A program made the translations under genes and the position numbers. The notes beneath the pieces were generated by a model. It made no database searches. It was not told the origin of the DNA and saw only the letters and a list, made by a program, of their open reading frames with translations. A stretch of DNA of 64,000 nucleotides. It comes from Comamonadaceae bacterium. Lineage in GTDB: Bacteria; Pseudomonadota; Gammaproteobacteria; Burkholderiales; Burkholderiaceae_C. Positions within the stretch are counted from its first letter, which is position 1, and the number at the start of each line of letters is the position of its first letter. The stretch is taken from assembly GCA_947375135.1 (NCBI GenBank), contig CANCER010000002.1, forward strand, positions 1 through 64,000, given 5' to 3'. Positions 50,944 to 59,401 of the stretch are shown one piece after another.

Positions 50944-51905
50944 GCCGCTATTGTCCCCGCAGTTGTGCCGCTGGCCAGATGTTCCCACAGCGCCTGCGCC
51001 GCGCTTTTGTGGGTTTTTCCGTTGCCCCGGGTGCCTTCCTTGCCGGAAGACCGTTCGCGGTAGACGCGTATTTCCATTTTGGCCTGCAGGGAGGGCATCT
51101 GGGGCGGCGCGGCGCTGACCAGTTTTTTGGCACGCAACTCCTTGCGGATGGCGCTTTGCGGCAAAAAGGCAATGCCGTGGCCTTCGAGTGCCATGGCCTT
51201 GAGTCCTTCGGCCATATCGGTTTCATAGACACGCTCCAGGTGCATGGCCACACCTGCGTCTTTGAGCACCATATCCACCACCTGGCCGAGGTAGGCGCCT
51301 GGCGCGTAGCCCAGATAGGGCAAGGGCGCATCCTGCCGGCCCGGCAACTGGAATTGCGGTTGGCCGTTGGCATCCGCGCGTGAAAACGGGGCCACGATTT
51401 CCTCGCCCAGGCTGACCATTTCATAACGGGCGCTGTCAAACTGGAAGGGCTGGGACTGGTGGTGGTAGGCGATCAACAGGTCGCAACTGCCCTCCACCAG
51501 ACGCATCACGGCGTCGTGCACGTTGAGCGCAATCAAGCGGCTCTTGATGCTGCCAAAGTCCTGCCGCAAGCTGGTCACCCAGGCCGGGAAGAAAGTAAAG
51601 GCCAGGGTGTGCGGCACTGCAAACTCGATGAAGTCCTGCCCGGCAGATGCGTGGCCGCGCAGCATGGCCCGGGTGCTTTGCAAAGATTGCAGCATTTCCA
51701 GCGACTGGTCGTACAGCGTCTCTCCCGCAGGCGTGAGCCGGGTGGGATAGGAGCTGCGGTCCACCAGATCGGTGCCTGCCCAGGCCTCGAGCGACTGGAT
51801 GCGCCGCGAAAACGCGGGTTGGGTGACATGCCGCAACTGGGCAGATCGGCTGAAACTGCGTGTTTCTGCCAGTGACACAAAGTCTTCAAGCCATTTGGTT
51901 TCCAT
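50940..51905 (-). CDS. LysR-family transcriptional regulator
   Basis: 321 residues with an N-terminal winged helix-turn-helix ([34 protein letters not shown]) and a periplasmic-binding-like effector domain. The ETKW opening resembles regulators of the HypT group, but the effector is unknown. Its stop overlaps the pyrC start, an unusual arrangement in which the regulator lies upstream of and in line with a pyrimidine gene. Confidence 0.92.
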   Translation of the reverse strand: METKWLEDFVSLAETRSFSRSAQLRHVTQPAFSRRIQSLEAWAGTDLVDRSSYPTRLTPAGETLYDQSLEMLQSLQSTRAMLRGHASAGQDFIEFAVPHTLAFTFFPAWVTSLRQDFGSIKSRLIALNVHDAVMRLVEGSCDLLIAYHHQSQPFQFDSARYEMVSLGEEIVAPFSRADANGQPQFQLPGRQDAPLPYLGYAPGAYLGQVVDMVLKDAGVAMHLERVYETDMAEGLKAMALEGHGIAFLPQSAIRKELRAKKLVSAAPPQMPSLQAKMEIRVYRERSSGKEGTRGNGKTHKSAAQALWEHLASGTTAGTIAA

Positions 51906-52009
51906 GCGGAATTATGCGTTTTTGGGATGGCGCTTGGGCACTCCTTGTCTGACCACCCCATTGCCGCAAATCGACAACCCTTCCGACCATCCATCCCTGC
52001 ATGCAGGCA

Positions 52010-53884
52010 CTAAACCGCCATCCCCTCTTCGGTGCTCTGCTGCAAATTCCACATCTGGGCATAGCGCCCACCCTGGCTCAGCAGGCCTGCGTGTGTGCCA
52101 CGCTCGATGATGCGACCGGCATCCATCACCAGAATTTCATGCGCATCCACCACGGTCGAGAGCCGGTGGGCAATCACCAGCGTGGTCTTGTTGTGCGCCA
52201 CGCTTTGCAGCTCGGCCTGGATGGCGCGCTCGTTGGCCGAGTCCAGCGCTGAGGTGGCCTCGTCAAAAATCAGCACGGGCGGGTTCTTGAGCAGGGTGCG
52301 GGCAATGGCCACCCGCTGCTTCTCGCCCCCCGACAACTTGAGCCCGCGCTCTCCCACCATGGTGTCGTAGCCCTTGGGGGTGGAACTGATGAACGCGTGG
52401 ATATGGGCCGCCTTGGCAGCCGTCTCCACCACGTCCCGACCACAGCCGGGGCGGCCGTAGGCGATGTTGTATTCCACCGTGTCGTTGAACAGCACGGTGT
52501 CCTGCGGCACGATGCCGATGGCCTGGCGCACCGAGGCCTGCGTCACCTGCTTGATGTCCTGGTTGCCAATCAGGATACGCCCCTGCTGCACGTCATAAAA
52601 GCGGTACAGCAGGCGCGCCATGGTGGACTTGCCGGAACCCGAGGGCCCGACCACCGCCACCGTCTTGCCGGGGGGGATTTCAAAGCTGATGTCGTGCAGG
52701 ATGGTGCGCGCGGGCTTGTCCTTGGCGGCACCGGCACTGCCTGCGGGGTCGTAGGAAAAGGTGACATGGTCGAAGCGCACCGCAGCGTCCCCTGCCGCCA
52801 ATTGCAAGGGCAGCGCGCCGGGCACATCGGCAATCTCGCGCTCGCGCTCCATCAGGGTGAACATTTTTTCCAGGTCGGTCAGGCTTTGCTTGATCTCGCG
52901 GTAGATCACGCCCAGAAAGTTCAGGGGGATGTAGAGCTGGATCATGAAGGCGTTGACCATCACCAGGTCACCCAGCGTCATGCGCCCGTCCACCACACCC
53001 TGCGTGGCACGCGCCAGCATGGACACCAGAGCAATGGCGATGATGAGTTGCTGCCCGGTGTTGAGGATGCTCAGCGTGGTCTGGCTTTTGACGGCGGCGC
53101 GGCGGTAGCGCTCCAGGTTTTCGTCGTAACGCGTGGCCTCGAATTCCTCGTTGTTGAAGTACTTGACGGTTTCGTAGTTCAGCAGTGAATCGATGGCGCG
53201 GCTGTTGGCGTTGGAGTCCAACTCGTTCATCTTCTTGCGGTACTGGGTGCGCCACTCGGTCACGCTGATGGTAAAGGTGATGTAGATCACCAGCGCGGTG
53301 ATGGTGATCCAGGCAAACCAGATATCAAACTTCACCGCCAGCAAGCTCAGCACCAGGGTGACTTCGATCAGCGTGGGGATGATGCTGTAGAGCGAGTAGC
53401 TGATGAGCGAATGCACACCGCGCGTGCCACGCTCGATGTCGCGCGTCATGCCACCGGTCTGGCGCTCCAGGTGGAAGCGCAGGCTCATGGCGTGCAGGTG
53501 GCGGAACACTTGCAGCGAGAGGCTGCGCGCCGCGCCCTCGGTGGCCTTGGCAAACACCAGCTCGCGCAGCTCGGTGAACAGCGAGGTGGACAGGCGCAGC
53601 GCACCGTAGCCCACCAACAGCGCCACCGGCACCACCAGCACGGCGGACGGGTCACCGGGTTTGAGGGTCATGGCATCGACCAGGTTTTTCAGCAGCAGCG
53701 GCACGCCCACATTGGCCATCTTGGCGCCGACCATGAAGCTGAGTGCGGCCATCACGCGCCACTTGTAGGCCCAGAGGTAGGGGAAGAGACGACTCAGGGT
53801 ATCCCAGTCGCTATGGGCTTTGGCGGGCGCGGCACTGGCTACGGGCAAGGGAACAGGAGTGGCGGCAGGGCCAAAAGAACGCAT
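52010..53884 (-). CDS. ATM1-type ABC exporter (fused permease-ATPase)
   Basis: About 624 residues: six membrane segments in the first ~330 residues, then an ATPase domain with Walker A GPSGSGKSTMARLL, signature LSGGEKQRVAIARTLL and Walker B LIFDEATSALD. The residues NYETVKYFNNEEFE are hallmark of the ATM1/HMT1 branch, which exports glutathione-linked sulfur or metal conjugates. Start taken at the ATG at 53884; a TTG at 53893 is possible. It is divergent from the thioesterase gene. Confidence 0.93.
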   Translation of the reverse strand: MRSFGPAATPVPLPVASAAPAKAHSDWDTLSRLFPYLWAYKWRVMAALSFMVGAKMANVGVPLLLKNLVDAMTLKPGDPSAVLVVPVALLVGYGALRLSTSLFTELRELVFAKATEGAARSLSLQVFRHLHAMSLRFHLERQTGGMTRDIERGTRGVHSLISYSLYSIIPTLIEVTLVLSLLAVKFDIWFAWITITALVIYITFTISVTEWRTQYRKKMNELDSNANSRAIDSLLNYETVKYFNNEEFEATRYDENLERYRRAAVKSQTTLSILNTGQQLIIAIALVSMLARATQGVVDGRMTLGDLVMVNAFMIQLYIPLNFLGVIYREIKQSLTDLEKMFTLMEREREIADVPGALPLQLAAGDAAVRFDHVTFSYDPAGSAGAAKDKPARTILHDISFEIPPGKTVAVVGPSGSGKSTMARLLYRFYDVQQGRILIGNQDIKQVTQASVRQAIGIVPQDTVLFNDTVEYNIAYGRPGCGRDVVETAAKAAHIHAFISSTPKGYDTMVGERGLKLSGGEKQRVAIARTLLKNPPVLIFDEATSALDSANERAIQAELQSVAHNKTTLVIAHRLSTVVDAHEILVMDAGRIIERGTHAGLLSQGGRYAQMWNLQQSTEEGMAV

Positions 53885-53924
53885 GGAGGACAATTCAGGT
53901 TAGTTAAACCCTTTGATTGTGCCT

Positions 53925-54362
53925 ATGTCCCGTAACTCCAGCGACGCAGCGGTCGCCTTGCCCACCGACCAGGAACTGGTACTCAAGGTCATCCCCATGC
54001 CCGGTGACTGCAACCCCAACGGCGATATCTTTGGCGGCTGGGTGATGGCGCATGTGGATCTGGCGGGCTCGGTGCAACCGGCGCGCTTCACCCGGGGCCG
54101 CATGGCCACCGTTGCCGTGAACGAATTTGTCTTCAAGCAGCCGGTGCGCGTGGGCGATATTCTGAGCTTCTTCTCCAAGGTGGTGCGCATAGGCCGCACC
54201 TCGATTACGGTCAAGATTGAGGTCTATGCGGAACGCCACTCCGAGCAGGGCGTCTACGCCAAAGTGACCGAGGCACTGCTGACCTATGTGGCGATTGACG
54301 AGCAGGGCAAGCCGCGCGAAATCCCTAAGGACGACACGCCTAAGACCAGCTCAGCGGATTGA
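53925..54362 (+). CDS. YciA-type acyl-CoA thioesterase
   Basis: A 145-residue single hotdog thioesterase with NPNGDIFGGWVMAHVDLAG near residue 30 (catalytic Asp) and AVNEFVFKQPVRVGD. Members hydrolyse a range of acyl-CoAs. Start at the ATG 53925 rather than the TTG at 53913. The 3' end overlaps the tail of the oppositely oriented mtfA-like gene by 23 bases. Confidence 0.92.
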   Translation: MSRNSSDAAVALPTDQELVLKVIPMPGDCNPNGDIFGGWVMAHVDLAGSVQPARFTRGRMATVAVNEFVFKQPVRVGDILSFFSKVVRIGRTSITVKIEVYAERHSEQGVYAKVTEALLTYVAIDEQGKPREIPKDDTPKTSSAD

Positions 54363-55176
54363 TCCGGTAGTAGGTGCGCAGTTCACTGAACAGCTGGGGG
54401 TGCAACGCGGCCAGCTCCGCCGCGCGCTCAAAAAAGAGCTCGCTGCACACGGCAAAAAACTCGGCCGGGTCGGTCGCCGCATACGCACCGATCAAGCCCT
54501 CTTGGCCTATTTCGAGGCGCTGACGCAAGGCGTCAAACGCAGCCTGCATCACGGCTGACCAGCAGCGGTAGGCCTGCCGGTTCTTCAACAGGGGGGCGCC
54601 GTTGGCGTAACCCTTGGCTTGGTCCAGCTGGTGGGCAAACTCATGGATCACCACATTGCTGCCGTCAGCCGGGTTGGCAGCACCCTGCTGCACGTCGGAC
54701 CAGGACAGCAGCACCTGACCCTGAGACCAGCTCTGTCCGGCCAGGCCGCGCGCGACTTCACTGTGCACACCGTCGACGCCGACCTGGTGCTCCCGCGCGA
54801 CAAAGGCGCCGGGGTAGAGCAGGATGCGCTGCAACTCCGGGTAGTAGTCCCGCCGCGCACCCAGCAAGGGCATGCAGGCGAACGCGGCCACCATGACGCG
54901 CATGTCATCGGTTATCTGCAAGCCGGCACAGCCCAGAAAGGGCTTCTCGGCCAGAAACACCAGCATGTCCTGGCGCAAGCGCAATTGCAGGTCCGCAGGC
55001 AGGCACGCGTAGAGCGGCACACGCTGGCGCAGAATGCCGCGCCAAGCCGCAGGGAACACACCCGCCCGCAGACGACTGCGCCGCCAGCGCGTCCACAGCG
55101 GTTGCGTCATCAACCAGACCACCGCCACCACGGCGCAGGCCACCAACGCGTAAAAAGCCATTGCCGAGGTTTGCAT
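54340..55176 (-). CDS. mtfA: MtfA-like zinc peptidase
   Basis: About 278 residues with one N-terminal membrane segment (MAFYALVACAVVAVVWLM) and the M90 zinc motif IHEFAHQLDQAKG; E. coli MtfA (a regulator of Mlc) is soluble, and the membrane anchor seen here is common in betaproteobacterial members. EFFAVCSELFFE provides the downstream Glu. Start at ATG 55176; 55161 is possible. Substrate unknown. Confidence 0.88.
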   Translation of the reverse strand: MQTSAMAFYALVACAVVAVVWLMTQPLWTRWRRSRLRAGVFPAAWRGILRQRVPLYACLPADLQLRLRQDMLVFLAEKPFLGCAGLQITDDMRVMVAAFACMPLLGARRDYYPELQRILLYPGAFVAREHQVGVDGVHSEVARGLAGQSWSQGQVLLSWSDVQQGAANPADGSNVVIHEFAHQLDQAKGYANGAPLLKNRQAYRCWSAVMQAAFDALRQRLEIGQEGLIGAYAATDPAEFFAVCSELFFERAAELAALHPQLFSELRTYYRINPLSWS

Positions 55177-55392
55177 AGACCCCGCAGGTGGGCGCTTGGA
55201 CGACGAATGCAAGGCGCAGCGGGTCGCCGCCACCAACATTCGCAGGACTATCAGGCTCCGCATGTAAACAAACGGTAAACACGGTCAACGAGGGGGCGCT
55301 TTACGCGTTGTGGTTACAAGCCCTTGGAAATCCCGGGGCTCGCTTGAGACGGTCGAAGCTACAGCGACTGTCGTTTTGTAAGTGAGAACCCC

Positions 55393-55602
55393 ATGTTGAC
55401 CATCAAGTCCCTGATCGCCGCCACCCTGTTGTCCGGCGTTGCTGCCTTGTCCTTCGCTGCGACTCCTGAAGCCCCTAAGGCTGCTCCTGCAGCTTCCGCC
55501 GCGACCGACGCTGCTGCCAAGCCCGCCATGAAAAAGCACGCTAAAAAGCACGCCAAGAAGATGAAGGCTGCTCCTGCTGCTGACATGGCGCCTGCCAAGT
55601 AA
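55393..55602 (+). CDS. Small exported Ala/Lys-rich protein
   Basis: 69 residues: a signal peptide (MLTIKSLIAATLLSGVAALS, cleavage after SFA), then a low-complexity Ala/Pro stretch and a basic repeat (KKHAKKHAKKMK). Resembles the small periplasmic acid-shock or PsiF-like proteins in style only. A strong terminator follows, so it is a single-gene unit. Confidence 0.78.
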   Translation: MLTIKSLIAATLLSGVAALSFAATPEAPKAAPAASAATDAAAKPAMKKHAKKHAKKMKAAPAADMAPAK

Positions 55603-55624
55603 TCAGTAACTTCTGCTTCTGACG

Positions 55625-55650
55625 AGGGTACCTGGGTAACCAGGTACCCT
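55625..55650 (+). terminator. Intrinsic terminator after the Ala/Lys-rich gene
   Basis: AGGGTACCTGG and CCAGGTACCCT form an 11-bp perfect stem with a GTAA loop, followed by TTCTTCATTTT on the plus strand. It lies 22 bases after the stop. Confidence 0.88.
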
Positions 55651-55673
55651 TTCTTCATTTTGGAGCCCCGCAC

Positions 55674-56276
55674 ATGGAAATAGATCCCCTCGAATTGCTG
55701 GAGTCCGCCAAGGCCCCGCCGGAAAAAGCCCGGCTGGCCTGGCTCAATCCGGCAGTGGCCATTACCGTGGCGCTGTTAGCCACGTTCATGGGCATCTGCA
55801 AGGTCAAGGACGACAACATCGTGCAGGGCATGCAAGCGGCCCAGGCCGACAAGATTGACCACTGGGCCTTCTACCAGGCGCGCAATCTCCGCGAAGAGAT
55901 CGCCAAGGCGACCCTGGTGCAACTGAAGATACAAGCGCTCGCCGCCACAGCAGCACAACAGCCGCTGTACGAGGAGCAAATCAACAGCTACGCCACGCTG
56001 GCCAAGGAGCAGGCCGCCAAAAAGGAGGAGCTCAAGGCGCAGGCGGAAGCCGACCAGAAGACCTACGATGCGCTGAACTTCCGCGACGACCAGTTTGATT
56101 TGTCCGATGCCAGCATTGCCATCGCCATTGCGCTGCTGGCGGTGGCCTCACTGACGCAACTGCCCTGGCTATTTGCCATTGCTCTGGTGCCCGCGGTTTT
56201 TGGCATGGCCATGGGTGTGGCAGGCCTGGCTGGTCTGGGCCTGCACCCGCAAACCCTGATTCGCCTACTCAGCTAA
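55674..56276 (+). CDS. DUF4337 membrane protein
   Basis: 200 residues with the DUF4337 layout: an N-terminal membrane segment (AWLNPAVAITVALLATFMG), a central charged coiled coil (LAKEQAAKKEELKAQAEADQ), and two C-terminal membrane segments. YQARNLREE is a family motif. Function unknown. Confidence 0.87.
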   Translation: MEIDPLELLESAKAPPEKARLAWLNPAVAITVALLATFMGICKVKDDNIVQGMQAAQADKIDHWAFYQARNLREEIAKATLVQLKIQALAATAAQQPLYEEQINSYATLAKEQAAKKEELKAQAEADQKTYDALNFRDDQFDLSDASIAIAIALLAVASLTQLPWLFAIALVPAVFGMAMGVAGLAGLGLHPQTLIRLLS

Positions 56277-56312
56277 GACCACGAAAAAACACAGCACGCC
56301 GTGCAGCGCAGG

Positions 56313-56759
56313 CTATTCGTAGCGGAAGTCTTTGTGGCAGGCTTTGCAGCTGTTGGTCACCGCATCCACCGCACGCTGCACTGGCTCCAGCTCACCGCCC
56401 TGCGCCGCCAGCAGCAGTGCATGCACACTGGACTGGTATTTTTCCTGTGCCTGTTTGAAGGCATCCGGTTGGCTCCAGACGGCGGGTTTTGAATGCGTGG
56501 GCGGGTAGTTTCCGTCGGCCGGGAAGTAGACCCACGGCTTGGTAGCCAGCTTGTCCAGATCCTGCACCAGGGCCACGAACGCATCCTGCTTGAATTCCTT
56601 GCGACCACTGGCCATCAGTCCAATGGGCTCCATGGCACGGGTAAATTGCTTGAACAGCGCACGCCGTTTGGTCAGCACCTGGTCCGGGTGCGTGTCCTTG
56701 ATGGGGTCAAAGCAGGCGCTCAGCCCCAGGCACAGCAGCAGGCAGGCTGCCATCTTCAT
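56313..56759 (-). CDS. Cytochrome c-prime-like lipoprotein
   Basis: 148 residues. The N-terminus MKMAACLLLCLGLSACFDP is a lipoprotein signal with lipobox LSAC. The C-terminal CKACH is a haem c attachment site, placed at the end as in cytochrome c-prime/c556 proteins; the intervening region is helical. Likely outer- or inner-membrane-anchored in the periplasm, with electron-transfer or gas-binding role. Preceded after one base by a 41-codon frame. Confidence 0.82.
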   Translation of the reverse strand: MKMAACLLLCLGLSACFDPIKDTHPDQVLTKRRALFKQFTRAMEPIGLMASGRKEFKQDAFVALVQDLDKLATKPWVYFPADGNYPPTHSKPAVWSQPDAFKQAQEKYQSSVHALLLAAQGGELEPVQRAVDAVTNSCKACHKDFRYE

Positions 56760-56760
56760 C

Positions 56761-56886
56761 TCAAGGCGCACAACAGTCCCTGAGGTAGGTGCTGGCGAAC
56801 CACACCAGCACGCCACAAAAAGCCACGGCCAAGCCACAGATCGCCAACAGGCGGCCAAACCGGGGTTTGTATTCCTTGGGTTCCAT
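56761..56886 (-). CDS. Small single-span membrane protein before the cytochrome gene
   Basis: A 41-residue frame: MEPKEYKPRFGRLLAICGLA, then a hydrophobic stretch and STYLRDCCAP. One membrane segment is likely (residues ~12-33). The stop is one base from the cytochrome ATG, suggesting coupling. Reminiscent of small accessory subunits that accompany membrane oxidases or cytochromes, but not recognised. Confidence 0.55.
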   Translation of the reverse strand: MEPKEYKPRFGRLLAICGLAVAFCGVLVWFASTYLRDCCAP

Positions 56887-56890
56887 GGTC

Positions 56891-56970
56891 AATCCCGCGC
56901 CGGGCAGCCGCAAGCGGGATTGGGCCCCTGGGGGCAGCGAACCACGTGGCGTGGGGAAGTGAGGGGCTTA
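56891..56970. repeat. Diverged palindromic repeat copy
   Basis: AATCCCGC (56891-56898) pairs with GCGGGATT (56914-56921), and CGCCGGGCAGCCGC, GGGCCCCTGGGGGCAG and CGTGGGG follow in the same order as in the 84-bp unit at 19 kb. It fills the gap between two genes of the same strand. Confidence 0.65.
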
Positions 56971-56971
56971 T

Positions 56972-57427
56972 TCATGGGCTAATGGCACGGCGCTGGCTCA
57001 CGGCTTCGGCACTGTTGACACAGGCCAGGTCTTGAAAATCGGGGCCGGCAATGCGCAGGGTCTTGGCATCTTCAAACAAAATTTCACTGGGCGGCGCGAA
57101 GCCCAACATGGCACGGTCGTTGGCAAAACCCTGCCAATCGAACCGGTTCTGCTGCACCGTGCCGTCCAGCGCACCGTTGATCGACTTGATCTTCACACGG
57201 TCCGTTCCATGCAAATACGAAACCGAAAAACTCCCAAAAGGCGCATTGCAGTCGTATCGCTCCAGCTTGGTCGGCGGCGGAATCAGGCTGCCGTTGTGCA
57301 CCGCGCTGATACCAATGCTCCCCACGACGTACAGGATGGCCGTGCCAATCACTGTGAATAGGACGTAAGGAATGAATTCCACGCGCAGGACGAAACGCGC
57401 GATGCTGCCAGGTTCAAATTTGTTCAT
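56972..57427 (-). CDS. Unknown membrane-anchored protein
   Basis: 151 residues: MNKFEPGSIARFVLRVEF, one hydrophobic segment (about residues 17-40), then an extracytoplasmic beta-rich domain (CNAPFGSFSVSYLHGTDRVK). Not recognised. The ATG at 57427 is preferred to an upstream frame to 57454 that overlaps the thioesterase gene. Confidence 0.7.
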   Translation of the reverse strand: MNKFEPGSIARFVLRVEFIPYVLFTVIGTAILYVVGSIGISAVHNGSLIPPPTKLERYDCNAPFGSFSVSYLHGTDRVKIKSINGALDGTVQQNRFDWQGFANDRAMLGFAPPSEILFEDAKTLRIAGPDFQDLACVNSAEAVSQRRAISP

Positions 57428-57450
57428 GGGTTGATTATGGGCCGGCCATG

Positions 57451-57927
57451 TCAAGAGATGATGTAAGCACCGGCGCCGGTCGACAGGAGTTTGCCGTCGG
57501 CCCCCCGAAACTCCATGCGCGTGGAGGCGACACGGGAACCCAGGCGCAAGACCTCTGCACGCAACTCAAAGTGTTCGCCAATGCCGGGGCGCAGATAGTC
57601 AATGCGCAAATCAATGGTGCCCAGTTTGGCAAAGCGGTGCAGGCGGGCTTCGATGGGCTCGTCCATGTGCCGGGCACCCATCGCAGCCAACACCGCAATG
57701 CCGCCCATGGCGTCCAGCCCGGCGCTGATCACGCCACCGTGGATGCGGTTGTAACTCGGATGCCCCACCAGTTCGGGCCGCATGGCGATGCGCCCGGTGA
57801 CGCCCTGGGGTGTGATCGCGGTGATCTTGAGCCCCAGGGTCTGGTTGAAAACAATGCTCTCTTCAAAAATGCGGGTCAGGGCGGAGACGAACTCCGGCTC
57901 GAAATCAACGGCGACTGTTTTAGGCAT
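57451..57927 (-). CDS. PaaI/YigI-like hotdog thioesterase
   Basis: 158 residues. PSYNRIHGGVISAGLDAMGG near residue 58 is the hotdog helix with its active-site Asp region, and IDLRIDYLRPG is the family beta strand. Resembles the YigI group of acyl-CoA thioesterases. Substrate unknown. Confidence 0.88.
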   Translation of the reverse strand: MPKTVAVDFEPEFVSALTRIFEESIVFNQTLGLKITAITPQGVTGRIAMRPELVGHPSYNRIHGGVISAGLDAMGGIAVLAAMGARHMDEPIEARLHRFAKLGTIDLRIDYLRPGIGEHFELRAEVLRLGSRVASTRMEFRGADGKLLSTGAGAYIIS

Positions 57928-57982
57928 GGCCTATTGTCACAGAGCGGCCCTGCGAATCCGCTGACAAGGGGCACTACAGAAG

Positions 57983-58135
57983 TTACTTGTCCTTCAACTT
58001 ACCGCGCGGCGCAACATAGGTGGTCACGGTAGGACGCACCGGCTCATTGGTGTTGGAGGATGCGGGCTTGGGAGGCGAAGTGTCCTTCTTCGGCTTCTTG
58101 GATTCCTTGTTGGTTTTTTGTTGACCTTTGGCCAT
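57983..58135 (-). CDS. Small basic conserved-type protein
   Basis: 50 residues, MAKGQQKTNKESKKPKKDTS at the start, Pro-rich middle and TYVAPRGKLKDK end; entirely hydrophilic and probably disordered. GAGGG precedes the ATG at 58135, preferred to an in-frame start at 58180. The MAKGQQKTNKE opening recalls short conserved betaproteobacterial proteins of unknown role. Divergent from arfB. Confidence 0.68.
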   Translation of the reverse strand: MAKGQQKTNKESKKPKKDTSPPKPASSNTNEPVRPTVTTYVAPRGKLKDK

Positions 58136-58213
58136 GGCGATTGCCCTCGTGGTGGTTAAGAAACGGGATGCGCTGCGCATTCAAAAATGCATCTGCAGTC
58201 TAATACCCGCAGT

Positions 58214-58624
58214 ATGACAGCGCCCATCACCATTAATGAGTCGGAAGTGACGGTAACCGCCATCCGGGCACAAGGCGCGGGCGGTCAAAACGTCAACAAA
58301 GTCTCCAGCGCCATCCATTTGCGCTTTGACATCCCGGCCTCCAGCCTGCCCGAGGACGTGAAAGAGCGCCTGCTGTGCCTGCACGACAGTCGCATCACGC
58401 AAGACGGTGTGTTCATCCTCAAAGCCCAGCAACACCGCACCCAGGATATGAACCGCATGGACGCCTTTGCACGCCTGCACGAACTAGTGAACAGTGTGGC
58501 CAAGCCCCCGCGCGTGCGCCGCGCCACAAAGCCCACCAAAGCATCCAAAGTGAGAAGGCTGGAAGGAAAAAGTCAGCGCTCCGGCATCAAGGCCAATCGG
58601 GGCAAGGCCGGGCTGAACGATTGA
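58214..58624 (+). CDS. arfB: Alternative ribosome-rescue factor ArfB
   Basis: ArfB (136 residues) hydrolyses peptidyl-tRNA on stalled ribosomes. TAIRAQGAGGQNVNKVSSAI carries the catalytic GGQ, and the basic tail RRATKPTKASKVRRL enters the mRNA channel. Matches E. coli ArfB closely in layout. The ATG at 58214 (MTAPITINES) is preferred to 58187, which adds unrelated residues. Confidence 0.95.
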   Translation: MTAPITINESEVTVTAIRAQGAGGQNVNKVSSAIHLRFDIPASSLPEDVKERLLCLHDSRITQDGVFILKAQQHRTQDMNRMDAFARLHELVNSVAKPPRVRRATKPTKASKVRRLEGKSQRSGIKANRGKAGLND

Positions 58625-58644
58625 GCGCCAACCAAGCCCTATCG

Positions 58645-58718
58645 CGGCAGCGGGGCTGAGGCCAAGGCCCGATTTGCGGTACCCCGCTATGAGGGCCTTG
58701 GCCTCAGCCCTGCTGCCG
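58645..58718. repeat. Long inverted repeat between arfB and the GDT1-family gene
   Basis: CGGCAGCGGGGCTGAGGCCA and onward (58645-58670) is complementary to 58693-58718 at 25 of 26 positions. The 22-base loop contains a smaller CGG/CCG arm. It lies between convergent genes, so it could end transcription from both sides, but no T-run follows and the stem is unusually long. Confidence 0.85.
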
Positions 58719-58773
58719 AGCCGCAAAGCAGGCACATAGAAGCTACCCACTCCGCACGATCCCGGCAAAAAAG

Positions 58774-59346
58774 TTATAGCAAATTGCCCACGTTCAACAG
58801 CGCCAACACGCCCATCACGGCGAACATGGCCGCAGCTATGCCATGCACCAGCTTCAAGGGAATCTTGGCAGCAAAGCGGTCGCCGACAAACACCGCAGGC
58901 ACATCGGCAATCAGCATGCCCAGCGTAGTCCCCACCACCACCAGCACCGGATCGCTGTACTTGGCAGCCAGCGCAATGGTCGCGAACTGCGTTTTATCGC
59001 CCATCTCAGCCAGGAAAAACGTCACCACCGTGGCGCCGAACACACCGAGCTGCTTGGCGATTTGCGTTTCCTCTTCCTCGATCTTGTCCGGGATCAGCGT
59101 CCAGACTGCCATGCCAATAAAGGAAAGCCCCAGCACCCAGCGCAGGGTATCGGGCGTGACCAGGGAGGTGATCCAGGCGCCCAGCGCACCGGCCAGGCCG
59201 TGGTTGACCACGGTGGCGCAAAAAATGCCGGCAATGATGGGCAGGGGCTTCTTGAACCGGGCTGCAAGGATGAAGGCCAGGAGTTGGGTTTTGTCACCAA
59301 TCTCGGCCAGGGCGACTACGCCGGTAGAAAATAAAAGGGCTTCCAT
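58774..59346 (-). CDS. GDT1/TMEM165-family (UPF0016) cation transporter
   Basis: 190 residues with six membrane segments in two repeats; each repeat carries the family motif: LAEIGDKTQLLAF near 13 and LAEMGDKTQFATI near 115. Bacterial members such as MneA export manganese; others handle calcium. The 52-base gap upstream is too short for a yybP-ykoY riboswitch. Start ATG 59346. Confidence 0.93.
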   Translation of the reverse strand: MEALLFSTGVVALAEIGDKTQLLAFILAARFKKPLPIIAGIFCATVVNHGLAGALGAWITSLVTPDTLRWVLGLSFIGMAVWTLIPDKIEEEETQIAKQLGVFGATVVTFFLAEMGDKTQFATIALAAKYSDPVLVVVGTTLGMLIADVPAVFVGDRFAAKIPLKLVHGIAAAMFAVMGVLALLNVGNLL

Positions 59347-59401
59347 CACCCTATTGTAGAAAGCAGGGCGATGGCCTTATTTTCAAGGACCAGTTGAAAG
59401 C

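Noticed and set aside
59347..59401. Possible yybP-ykoY manganese riboswitch before the GDT1-family gene
   Set aside because: The gap to the next gene is only about 50 bases and lacks the conserved loop sequence.
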